DNA of 24,241 nucleotides from an uncultured Eubacteriales bacterium (GTDB taxonomy: Bacteria; Bacillota; Clostridia; Christensenellales; CAG-138). The notes beneath the pieces were generated by a model. It did not search any database, was not told the DNA's origin, and saw nothing but the letters and a program-made list of their open reading frames with translations. This document shows positions 6,994-14,230 of the stretch, piece by piece. Each line of letters begins with the position of its first letter. Position 1 is the stretch's first letter. Location: contig UQRU01000025.1 of assembly GCA_900543475.1 (NCBI GenBank), positions 1-24,241 on the forward strand. Reading direction: 5' to 3'. Made by a program: the position numbers and the translations under genes.

Positions 6994-7464
6994 TCAGACC
7001 TCCATTCCCATGGCGGCTACGATCTTGTCCGCCGTCAATTTTTTGCGCGGGTCCATGCGGCCGGCGTCCTCGTAGGTCAGGGCGCCGCCGGGGCAATAGC
7101 GCACGCATTTGGGATCGCCGCCGCACTGATCGCACTTAAATACCTTCCGCAGCCGGGGCGAATAGGACATATTGCCCAGGGCGCAGGCGTTGGTGCAGAG
7201 CCTGCAGCCGATGCAGGCGTCGTAATTGATGGTGACGATGCCGTCCTCATTCCGGCTGATGGCGTGGACGGGGCAGACTTTCATGCAGCTGGCGTCCTCA
7301 CACTGCTGGCATACCACCGGCACAGCCAGGGTGGCTGCCTCGTATTCCAGCACGGTGATGTTGGACAGCCTGGGGCTGAACTTCTGATAGTGCCCAAAGG
7401 AACACACCAGCTCGCAGGTGCGGCAGCCGATGCACTTCTCGGGCTTGACGACCAATTGTTTCAT
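6994..7464 (-). CDS. Polyferredoxin electron-transfer subunit of the AOR complex, 156 aa
   Basis: A HycB/CooF/AorA-type protein with four [4Fe-4S] motifs: CIGCRTCELVC (11-21), CQQCEDASCMKVCP (52-65), CIGCRLCTNAC (84-94) and CDQCGGDPKCVRYCP (111-125). It is the usual small partner of two-subunit tungsten oxidoreductases in anaerobes and relays electrons from the tungsten site. I chose the ATG at 7464, because GGGAG lies 7 nt upstream; an ATG at 7470 abuts that site, and the far upstream start would add low-complexity leader sequence. It is the first gene of the six-gene minus-strand operon, with a roughly 400-nt regulatory region shared with the divergent LysR gene. Confidence 0.9.
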   Translation of the reverse strand: MKQLVVKPEKCIGCRTCELVCSFGHYQKFSPRLSNITVLEYEAATLAVPVVCQQCEDASCMKVCPVHAISRNEDGIVTINYDACIGCRLCTNACALGNMSYSPRLRKVFKCDQCGGDPKCVRYCPGGALTYEDAGRMDPRKKLTADKIVAAMGMEV

Positions 7465-7531
7465 AGCCATTCTCCCACCCCCGGATATGCAGGGGGACAG
7501 GAACCCACCTCCCCAAATCGTATTTTTTGCC

Positions 7532-7557
7532 CCTGGGCCCATAGGAAAAAGCCCAGG
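7532..7557 (-). promoter_or_regulatory. Leader hairpin upstream of the AOR operon
   Basis: CCTGGGC (7532-7538) and GCCCAGG (7551-7557) form a 7-bp stem in the presumed 5' untranslated region, about 70 nt before the ferredoxin start. It is not followed by a U-tract on either strand. A regulatory role (stability or cofactor sensing) is possible but unsupported by any motif I recognise. Confidence 0.35.
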
Positions 7558-7648
7558 AAGCGCCGAGCTGTTTTTGCCTATGCGCTTCTGATTTCTATTT
7601 TACAGTCCAGCCGGCGGGGGTGTAAATCGTTTAGAGACAAATTGGATA

Positions 7649-7677
7649 TTGCTTTTAGGCATAGATTATCCTATAAT
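7649..7677 (+). promoter_or_regulatory. Candidate promoter for the LysR gene
   Basis: TTGCTT (7649-7654), a 17-bp spacer and a perfect TATAAT (7672-7677) point towards the LysR gene, about 205 nt upstream of its start. The -35 matches consensus at only three positions. No equally good promoter was seen for the divergent operon. Confidence 0.45.
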
Positions 7678-7718
7678 TTTACGAAAAGGGAACCCTCTAA
7701 TCGCCTGATCTTTTTCCG

Positions 7719-7749
7719 GCCGAACCACAATAGGGAGCTTAGGTTCGGC
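7719..7749. promoter_or_regulatory. Inverted repeat, candidate LysR-type operator
   Basis: GCCGAACC (7719-7726) and GGTTCGGC (7742-7749) are perfect 8-bp arms separated by 15 bp, inside the divergent intergenic region next to a LysR-family gene. LysR regulators typically bind such spaced dyads and control the divergent operon; the pairing here is inferred. GATATCCG is also repeated directly at 7761-7768 and 7818-7825. Confidence 0.5.
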
Positions 7750-7881
7750 GGTTTCTACAAGATATCCGTCCTAATTTTCAAATCGGACTTATTCATTTAT
7801 GCTATTATGCTATGACCGATATCCGCCGGCGCCAGGTTGTCGGCTTGGAGGCTTTCTGTTTTCTGCCGGGGAGGATGCGCC

Positions 7882-8787
7882 ATGACCCTTGACCAGATGC
7901 GGTATTTTGTAACTGCGGCTCAGCTGCAAAATCTCTCCAAGGCGGCCGAGGCCCTCCATATCAGCCAGCCCTCCCTGTCCCGGAGCATCGCCCGGCTGGA
8001 GGAGGAATTGGGCACCCCTTTATTTTACCGCCAGGGGAGGCGGGTGGTGCTCAATGAGCTGGGCAGCCAGTTCCTCACCAGCGCCCAGTCAATCCTGCGG
8101 GAATTGGACGGCACGCTGGCGCAGCTACGCACCTATGCCGGGGGGGTGGGGGCTAGGCTCTCCGTGGGCCTGTGCGGGCCGGATGGGCCGGTTACCGCCT
8201 GCCTGGCGGCCTTCTCCACCGCCCACCCCCAGATCATCCTGAACCTGGATTGCTCCATTGCGGCCAAAGAGGCCCTGGATATCAATCAATATGATATGCT
8301 TCTCTGCCCCGATACCGGGGAGTACCGGCGCTTCCGGGGGATCCCTCTCCGGGAGGAACGGTATCTGCTGGCCCTGCCGGCTTCCCATGCCCTGGCAGGC
8401 CGGCCCGGCATACTGCCCAGAAGCCTGGCTGGGCAACCCTTCGTATTCCTCCGGCGGGGGCAGCTGCGGATAGAGGATCCTTACGACCTGTGCGCCGGGC
8501 TCAACCTGGGCCTGCGCACCGCCTGCCTTACTGACGAGCGGGAGCAGCACAGGCAGCTTATAGCCGCCGGTGTAGGGCTGGGCTTTGTGCCGGAGGGGTG
8601 CGCCGGACCCTACCGGAGTGATCCGGCCCTCCGGCTGCTCCCCATCCGCAGTGACAAATTCCAGCGCCGCCTGATGCTATGCTTCAAGCGCGACAAGCAT
8701 CTTTCCCCGGCGGGAAGGCTCCTCCGCTCCTTTGTGCAGGAGCACTTTCACCTGGGCGGCCCCTCCGGGCAGAAGGAGACCACCTGA
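7882..8787 (+). CDS. LysR-family transcriptional regulator, 301 aa
   Basis: An N-terminal winged helix-turn-helix of LysR type (MTLDQMRYFVTAAQ at residues 1-14, then SKAAEALHISQPSLSRSIA, then LEEELGTPLFYR) is followed by a LysR substrate-binding domain of normal length. The start at 7882 is chosen because GGAGG lies 8 nt upstream and the family begins exactly there; a longer in-frame start at 7837 adds 15 unrelated residues. It is divergent from the AOR operon, so its likely target is that operon and perhaps itself, through the dyad at 7719-7749. The inducer cannot be read. No molybdate/tungstate-binding (MOP) domain is present. Its 3' end overlaps the convergent ThiF-like gene by 40 bp. Confidence 0.9.
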   Translation: MTLDQMRYFVTAAQLQNLSKAAEALHISQPSLSRSIARLEEELGTPLFYRQGRRVVLNELGSQFLTSAQSILRELDGTLAQLRTYAGGVGARLSVGLCGPDGPVTACLAAFSTAHPQIILNLDCSIAAKEALDINQYDMLLCPDTGEYRRFRGIPLREERYLLALPASHALAGRPGILPRSLAGQPFVFLRRGQLRIEDPYDLCAGLNLGLRTACLTDEREQHRQLIAAGVGLGFVPEGCAGPYRSDPALRLLPIRSDKFQRRLMLCFKRDKHLSPAGRLLRSFVQEHFHLGGPSGQKETT

Positions 8788-9443
8788 TACTCCTGCTCTA
8801 CTAGATCCACCCATAGCAGCCGCCCGGCCAGGGGGCTGGGGCGGCCGCACAGGAGCTTGACCGCCTCTCCCGCCTGGATGGCAGCGCACAGCCCAACGGT
8901 AGGGGAAAGGCTCCCCTGGTCTGGGGCAGCCGGAGCATCGGCCGGATAGAGTTGCTCCATCATGCCGCTATCCGGAAGAATCACAGCCGCCTGGGCGTAC
9001 CATCCCCGGATTGCCCCGTGTACCAGGGGGATGCCTGCCTGGCGGCAGGCGCTGGCCAGGATACGCCGGGCCGCCGGGCTGTCCAAGGCGTCCAGGGCCA
9101 GGTCGTGGCCGGCGATGAGCCCCAAGGCATTATCCGCCGTAAGAAATACGGGGCGCGCTTCCACGGCGGCCTCTGGATTCACCAGCGCAGCCCGGGCACA
9201 GGCCGCCTCTGTCTTGGAGCGGCCCAGGCTCTCCATATCGGCCAGAAGCTGCCGGTTTAGGTTGCTAGGGACGATTGTATCCCCATCGCAGACCGTGATG
9301 GCCCCCACTCCCGCCCGGAGCAAATGCTCCAGAAGATAGCCACCCAGCCCGCCGCAGCCGGCAAGGAACACCCGCCGCTGCCGGAGCAGCAGGCATTCCT
9401 CTTCCGTGAGCGGGCCGAGGTTACGGATATAGCGCTCCTGCAT
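8748..9443 (-). CDS. MoeB/ThiF-like E1 adenylyltransferase, 231 aa
   Basis: A Rossmann-fold E1-like enzyme that would adenylate the C-terminal glycine of a MoaD-type carrier. The ATP-binding glycine motif is AGCGGLGGYLLEHLLRAGVG (28-47). The acidic DGDTIVPSNLNRQ segment (53-65) follows, with an aspartate then the conserved arginine. At 231 aa it is shorter than E. coli MoeB (about 249 aa). No pair of zinc-binding CxxC motifs is visible, which is unusual for MoeB and resembles some ThiF/HesA-like members. The start at 9443 (ATG) follows AAAGGTG by 8 nt; a GTG six codons upstream is less likely. The natural partner is the MoaD-like protein of the AOR operon. It is divergent from moeA and convergent with the LysR gene. 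Confidence 0.85.
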   Translation of the reverse strand: MQERYIRNLGPLTEEECLLLRQRRVFLAGCGGLGGYLLEHLLRAGVGAITVCDGDTIVPSNLNRQLLADMESLGRSKTEAACARAALVNPEAAVEARPVFLTADNALGLIAGHDLALDALDSPAARRILASACRQAGIPLVHGAIRGWYAQAAVILPDSGMMEQLYPADAPAAPDQGSLSPTVGLCAAIQAGEAVKLLCGRPSPLAGRLLWVDLVEQEYQVVSFCPEGPPR

Positions 9444-9557
9444 ATCAAGTTCACCTTTCACGCTTTTTCTTCCATTTTATTTGATTTGTCCTGCGGGAGC
9501 AAGGCGCAGGGATGTAGTTTTCCACAAAGCCTGCTATGCGTATAGGAGGGAAGCATC
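9444..9557. promoter_or_regulatory. Divergent intergenic region with one leader hairpin
   Basis: This 114-bp gap separates the ThiF-like gene (minus) from moeA (plus), so it must carry the start signals for at least one of them. CCTGCG (9490-9495) and CGCAGG (9505-9510) form a hairpin in the moeA leader. I do not see clear -35/-10 pairs. Confidence 0.4.
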
Positions 9558-10784
9558 ATGCTCCATGTTAAAACCCCGGATGAGGCCCTGGAAATCATCC
9601 ACGGCGCCTTTGCACCCTTGGGCCGCCCTCCGGAGGCGGTTCCCCTCTTATCCGCCCGGGGGCGGGTGCTGGCCCGGGCCGTGACTGCCGAGGCCTATGT
9701 GCCGGACTTCTGCCGCTCCACAGTAGATGGCTACGCCCTCCGGGCCGCGGATACCTTCGGCTGCTCCGAGGCCCTGCCTGCGCAGCTCCTTCTAGCCGGG
9801 CAGGTCCGGATGGGGGAAGGGGCGGGCCTAGCCCTGGCCCCGGGGCACTGCGCCGCCATCCCCACCGGCGGGGAGGTGCCTCAGGGGGCGGATGCAGTGC
9901 AGATGCTGGAGCTTTGCGAGGACTATGGCGACGGCACCATCGGCATCCTCAAAAGCGTAGCCCCGGGCCACAACATGATCTTCCGGGGGGATGACGTGAA
10001 GCCCGGAGACACGGTACTCCCTGCCGGCCGCCGGCTGGAGCCCCAGGATATTGGGGCCCTGGCTGCCCTGGGCGTAACGGCAGTACCCGTAGTGCCCCGG
10101 TTGCGGGTGGGGGTTATCTCCACCGGGGATGAGCTGGTGCCGCCGGAGCGTGCCCCTGCCGCCGGCCAGGTTCGGGATGTAAACGGCCCCATGGTATGCG
10201 CCCTGCTGGAGCAGGCAGGAGCCCTGCCCCGCTTTTACGGCATCATCCCCGATCGGGAAGACCGCCTTATGGGGGCGGTGGAGCAGGGGCTGACGGAGTG
10301 CGAGGTGATCCTCCTGTCCGGAGGGAGTTCCGTCGGGGAGAAGGACGCGGCCTGCCGGGTCATGTCCGCCCTGGGGGAGGTCCTCTTCCACGGCATCGCC
10401 ATGAAGCCGGGCAAGCCCACCCTATTGGGGAGGATGGCGGGGGGGAAGGCCATGGTAGGGCTGCCGGGGCACCCGGTGGCTGCGCTCTTCTGCACGCACC
10501 TCTTCGTTCGGGCCCTCCTTGCCCGCCTGGAGGGGCGGGCCCTCCGCCGGCGGCAGATAACCGCCCGCCTTACGGAGGAGGTCTCCGCCAACCATGGCCG
10601 GGCGCAGTACAATGGCGTGTTCCTTCGGGAAGGCCCCCAGGGGATGGAGGCGGCGCCGATCCGGGGGAAATCAGGGCTCATCACTGCCTTGGCCGGAGCG
10701 GACGGCTATTTCTGCATCCCCCGGGACTGCGAGGGCCTCCCTCGGGGGTGCCAGGTCCTGGTGACCACCTTTACAGAGGCTTGA
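9558..10784 (+). CDS. moeA: Molybdopterin molybdotransferase MoeA, 408 aa
   Basis: MoeA inserts molybdate or tungstate into adenylated molybdopterin. Motifs: RSTVDGYALRAAD (54-66, with the conserved catalytic aspartate), GDDVKPGD, STGDELVP in the MogA-like domain, SGGSSVGEKD, and the PGKP and GLPGHPVA loops. A C-terminal domain IV of normal size ends the protein, giving the usual length of about 400 aa. It starts at ATG 9558 after AGGAGG with 8-nt spacing. It heads the plus-strand cofactor operon and is followed 61 bp later by a second MoeA. In an island carrying tungstate uptake and an AOR, one of the two copies may be tungstate-specific; this cannot be told from the motifs. Confidence 0.95.
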   Translation: MLHVKTPDEALEIIHGAFAPLGRPPEAVPLLSARGRVLARAVTAEAYVPDFCRSTVDGYALRAADTFGCSEALPAQLLLAGQVRMGEGAGLALAPGHCAAIPTGGEVPQGADAVQMLELCEDYGDGTIGILKSVAPGHNMIFRGDDVKPGDTVLPAGRRLEPQDIGALAALGVTAVPVVPRLRVGVISTGDELVPPERAPAAGQVRDVNGPMVCALLEQAGALPRFYGIIPDREDRLMGAVEQGLTECEVILLSGGSSVGEKDAACRVMSALGEVLFHGIAMKPGKPTLLGRMAGGKAMVGLPGHPVAALFCTHLFVRALLARLEGRALRRRQITARLTEEVSANHGRAQYNGVFLREGPQGMEAAPIRGKSGLITALAGADGYFCIPRDCEGLPRGCQVLVTTFTEA

Positions 10785-10797
10785 GCTACCGGTAGCT
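10784..10797. repeat. Perfect 14-bp palindrome at the end of the first moeA
   Basis: AGCTACCGGTAGCT begins at the last base of the moeA stop codon, in the gap before the second moeA. With no loop it cannot fold as a normal hairpin, so it is more like a protein-binding site or chance. No T-tract follows directly. Confidence 0.4.
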
Positions 10798-10845
10798 TAC
10801 CAATATTTGCCCCTTATATATCAATCATCCTATGGAGGGAAGCGC

Positions 10846-12753
10846 ATGGCTTTTCAATATCTCAACAACTGGCCGCTGGATGAGGCCAGGGGCCAGTACC
10901 TGGCCCTGCTGCGGGAGGCGGGCTTTGCTCCCCGGCGGGAGAGGATCCCTGTCCAGGCTGCCAGGGGCCGGATCACCGCAGGGGCGGTGTACGCCCATAT
11001 CTGCGCCCCCCACTACCCCGCCTGCGCCATGGACGGCATCGCCGTCTGTGCAGCGGATACCTTCGGCGCCAGCGACACCACCCCGATCTCGCTCCTCCCG
11101 GAGCAGTATACCGTGGTGGATACCGGCGACCCCCTGCCCGAGGATAGGGATGCCGTCATCATGGTGGAGGAGGTGGTCTTTGCCGAGGGCCGGGCAGTGA
11201 TCCGCCAGGCTGCCGTCCCCTGGCAGCATGTGCGCCAGATTGGGGAGGATATCTGCGCCGGGGAAATGCTGTTGGCTGGCCATATGCCCATCTCCCCCGC
11301 CGCCATGGGGGCCATGATCGCCGCCGGCGTGCTGGAGGTGGAGGTGCTGGCAAAGCCGCGCATCGGCCTGATCCCCACCGGGGATGAGGTGGTCCCTCCC
11401 ACAGCCGCTCCAAAGCCTGGCGATGTGATGGAGTTCAACTCGGTCATCTTCTCGGTCATGCTGGAGGAATGGGGGGCGGCGCCCCGGGTCTATCCCATCG
11501 TCCCCGACCGGGAGGAGGCGATCCGCGCCGCCCTCACGGAGGCGCTGGAGCAGTGCGATATGGTGCTGCTCAACGCCGGTTCCTCCGCCGGGCGGGAGGA
11601 TTATGCCGCCGCCGTCATCGGTCAGGTAGGGGAGGTATTTTGCCACGGTATTGCCATCCAGCCGGGAAAGCCCGCCATTTTGGGGTATCAGGGCTGCAAG
11701 CCCATTCTGGGGGTGCCCGGTTATCCCGTGTCCGGCATCATTGTGATCGAGCAGCTGCTTCGTCCCCTGGTGGACCTTTGGCTGTGCCGGGAGGCTGGAG
11801 CGGGCCACAAGGCCCAGGCCGTGCTAAGCCGCCGGGTGGTATCCAGCCTGAAATACCAGGAGTTTGTCCGGGTGCGGCTGGGGCAGGTACGAGGGCGGCT
11901 GGTGGCCTCCCCCCTGGCCCGGGGCAGCGGCGTGGTCTCCTCCTTTATGAAGGCCGACGGCATCCTGGAGATCCCCCAGGGGAGCGAAGGGGTGGAGGCG
12001 GGGGAGACGGTATCCATCCGGCTTCTTCGCCCTGCCGGGGAGCTGTCCCGCACCCTGGTGGCTATCGGCAGCCACGACCCCCTCCTGGACGAGTTGGCGG
12101 ACCTGCTCCATCAGGCGGATCCGGGCGCCTTTATGAACTCCGCCCATGTGGGATCTATGGGGGGCCTCATGGCCATCCGCCGGGGGGAGGCCCATGTGGC
12201 CGGCTGCCATCTGCTCAACGAAGCCGATGGCAGCTACAATACGGCGATTTTAGAAAAGCAGTTCCCCAAGGGGGGCGTGTACCAGGTGGAGTGCGTAGGG
12301 CGGACCCAGGGCCTGATGGTGGCCCCCGGCAACCCTCTGGGCCTGCGGGGCTTTGGAGACATCGCCCGCCCGGGGGTGCGCTATGTCAACCGGCAAAAGG
12401 GTTCCGGCACCCGCATCCTGGCCGATTATCTATGTAAGAAAGAAGGGGTGGATCCTGGGGCGGTGTATGGATATGGGCGGGAGGAATTTACGCACACCGC
12501 CGTAGCCGCCCAGATCGCCGGGGGCACCGCCGATGCGGGGATGGGGATATGCTCCGCGGCGAAGATCTACGGCCTGGATTTCCTGCCCGTGTGCGTGGAG
12601 CAATATGACCTGATCATCCCCGATTATGCCTGGGACAACCCCCTGGTCCGCCGTATGCTGGAACTCCTGGCGGAGCCGGCCTTCCGCGAGCGCCTGGAAA
12701 AGCTGGGGGGCTATACCCTGGATCGGCCGGGGCGGGTGCGCCGTGTTTACTGA
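10846..12753 (+). CDS. MoeA fused to a periplasmic-binding-protein-like domain, 635 aa
   Basis: Residues 1 to about 400 form a full MoeA: PACAMDGIAVCAAD with the catalytic aspartate, TGDEVVP, NAGSSAGREDY, QPGKP, GVPGYPVS and domain IV. Residues from about 405 to the end are a PBP-like domain (LysR-substrate/ModA-related, sometimes called PBP_like) starting near VAIGSHDPLLDELADLL and containing NRQKGSGTRILADYL. This MoeA-PBP architecture is known in many anaerobes, and the extra domain is thought to sense or hold an oxyanion or cofactor, although it has no signal peptide and stays cytoplasmic. The start at 10846 follows GGAGGGAAGC, nearly the same leader as the first moeA. Its stop overlaps the next gene by 11 nt. 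Confidence 0.93.
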   Translation: MAFQYLNNWPLDEARGQYLALLREAGFAPRRERIPVQAARGRITAGAVYAHICAPHYPACAMDGIAVCAADTFGASDTTPISLLPEQYTVVDTGDPLPEDRDAVIMVEEVVFAEGRAVIRQAAVPWQHVRQIGEDICAGEMLLAGHMPISPAAMGAMIAAGVLEVEVLAKPRIGLIPTGDEVVPPTAAPKPGDVMEFNSVIFSVMLEEWGAAPRVYPIVPDREEAIRAALTEALEQCDMVLLNAGSSAGREDYAAAVIGQVGEVFCHGIAIQPGKPAILGYQGCKPILGVPGYPVSGIIVIEQLLRPLVDLWLCREAGAGHKAQAVLSRRVVSSLKYQEFVRVRLGQVRGRLVASPLARGSGVVSSFMKADGILEIPQGSEGVEAGETVSIRLLRPAGELSRTLVAIGSHDPLLDELADLLHQADPGAFMNSAHVGSMGGLMAIRRGEAHVAGCHLLNEADGSYNTAILEKQFPKGGVYQVECVGRTQGLMVAPGNPLGLRGFGDIARPGVRYVNRQKGSGTRILADYLCKKEGVDPGAVYGYGREEFTHTAVAAQIAGGTADAGMGICSAAKIYGLDFLPVCVEQYDLIIPDYAWDNPLVRRMLELLAEPAFRERLEKLGGYTLDRPGRVRRVY

Positions 12754-14230
12754 GGCGCGCCTGGACGCGGTGGTGCTGGGGGGCGGCCTGCTGGGCTGCT
12801 TTGCCGCCCGCCATCTGACCTCTTACCGGCTGCGCTGCGGCCTGGTGGAGGCGCGGGAGGACGTATGCACCGGCATTTCCCGGGGCAACAGCGCTATCAT
12901 TTATACCGGCTATGATAACAAGCCCAATACGCGCAAGGCCCGGCTGTGCGTACAGGCCAACCGGGATTTCCCCCGGCTATGCGCCCAACTGGGCGTCCCC
13001 TTTGCCCGCCGGGGCTCCCTGCTGGTGAGCTATGGCCCCCGGGGCGACGAGGTGGTCCGGCGCAAGTATGGCCAGGGGCTGGAAAATGGGGTGGAGGGGC
13101 TGGAACTCCTGACCGGAGCCCAGGCTATGGCCCTGGAGCCCGGATTGGCCGAGGGGATTTCTTCGGCCCTTCTAGCCCCCGGCACGGGGGTGACAGATCC
13201 CTGGGCTCTGTGCTTTGCCGCCTATGAGAATGCCCGCGCCAACGGCTGCCAGGTATATCTGCATGCCCCGGTGACCGCCCTGATCCAGGAGGGAAGAGAC
13301 TGGATCATCACGGCGGGCCCCCATACCCTCCGGGCCGGCGCGGTGATTAACTGCTGCGGCCTGGAGGCCCACCGCATCCAGGAGCTGTGTACAGCCCCTA
13401 CGGTGCGGGTGATTCCCGGCCGGGCGGACTACCTGGTGTTGGATCAGCCGGCGGGCCCCTATGTCCGCCATGTGATCTTTGCCGAGCCCGAGGAAGGGGG
13501 CAAAGGCCTTACGCTGGTGCCTACCATGGAGGGCAAGCTTCTCCTGGGCCCCTCGGAGCAGGCTGGTGGCGGCCGCCCCGACCGGGCCGTTACGCCGGAA
13601 GGGCTGGAGTTCCTCCGCCGCATGGCGGCTCGGGTGGTCCCCTCCCTGGACCTGGGGCAGAGCATCCGCGCCTTTGGGGCGGTTCGCCCCAACCCCTATT
13701 ATGTCCGGAGGGAAGGAGAGGCCTGGGTGCCCGAGGAGGGAAGCATCCACAGCTTTTTCATCGGCAACCCCTGCCCGGGGCTCTGGTCCCTTATCGGCAT
13801 CAAGACCCCGGGGCTTACCTGTGCTAGCGCCTTGGGAGCCATGCTGGCCCGGCAGGCGGCAGCCTATTTAGGAAAAGAGGCCCTCAACCCGAATTTTGAC
13901 CCATGCCGGCCTCCGCCCCCCAGGCCCCGGGAATTGGATGCCCCCGCCCGCCGGGCTCTGGTCCAGGCCGATCCCGCCTATGGCCGGGTAATCTGCCGCT
14001 GCGAGGATGTGACGGAGGGGGAGATCCTGCATGCCATCCGCCAGGGGGCGGTGACCCTGGATGGGGTCAAGCGCCGGGTGGGGGCGGGCCTGGGCCGGTG
14101 CCAGGGCGGTTGGTGCATGGACCGGGTGCTGGAGCTCCTGGCCCGGGAGACGGGGGCCTCCCCTTGGGAGATAAATCAGGACGGGCCAGGCAGCCCGCTG
14201 CTGGTGAGGGGGAAGGACGATGTGGTGTGA
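12743..14230 (+). CDS. FAD-dependent oxidoreductase, GlpA-like with C-terminal BFD [2Fe-2S] domain, 495 aa
   Basis: The N-terminus has a DAO-type FAD fold (VVLGGGLLGC, GGGLLG at 13-18), followed by the substrate domain of the anaerobic glycerol-3-phosphate dehydrogenase (GlpA)/HcnC type. The C-terminus carries a BFD-like [2Fe-2S] motif, CRC at 418-420 and C453-x4-C458 (C-x-C ... C-x4-C). The start is taken as GTG 12743, which overlaps the moeA-PBP stop; the ribosome binding site is weak (GGGGCGGG), so the exact start is uncertain. Together with the next gene it should form a two-subunit dehydrogenase that moves electrons from a small organic substrate. The substrate is unknown. Its place inside a tungsten-cofactor operon, translationally coupled to moeA, is unusual. 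Confidence 0.85.
   Translation: MFTEARLDAVVLGGGLLGCFAARHLTSYRLRCGLVEAREDVCTGISRGNSAIIYTGYDNKPNTRKARLCVQANRDFPRLCAQLGVPFARRGSLLVSYGPRGDEVVRRKYGQGLENGVEGLELLTGAQAMALEPGLAEGISSALLAPGTGVTDPWALCFAAYENARANGCQVYLHAPVTALIQEGRDWIITAGPHTLRAGAVINCCGLEAHRIQELCTAPTVRVIPGRADYLVLDQPAGPYVRHVIFAEPEEGGKGLTLVPTMEGKLLLGPSEQAGGGRPDRAVTPEGLEFLRRMAARVVPSLDLGQSIRAFGAVRPNPYYVRREGEAWVPEEGSIHSFFIGNPCPGLWSLIGIKTPGLTCASALGAMLARQAAAYLGKEALNPNFDPCRPPPPRPRELDAPARRALVQADPAYGRVICRCEDVTEGEILHAIRQGAVTLDGVKRRVGAGLGRCQGGWCMDRVLELLARETGASPWEINQDGPGSPLLVRGKDDVV

Noticed and set aside
6298..7815. Long plus-strand open frame (505 codons) opposite the AOR and ferredoxin genes
   Set aside because: It is antisense to two genes with clear family motifs, is rich in Gly/Ala/Val as expected for a shadow frame in GC-rich DNA, and has no domain.
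9444..9557. Moco riboswitch before the first moeA
   Set aside because: The leader is only about 100 nt, with one 6-bp hairpin; the multi-stem Moco architecture does not fit.
11469..12437. Second plus-strand frame of 322 codons inside the moeA-PBP gene
   Set aside because: Gly/Pro/Arg-rich out-of-frame reading of a confirmed gene.
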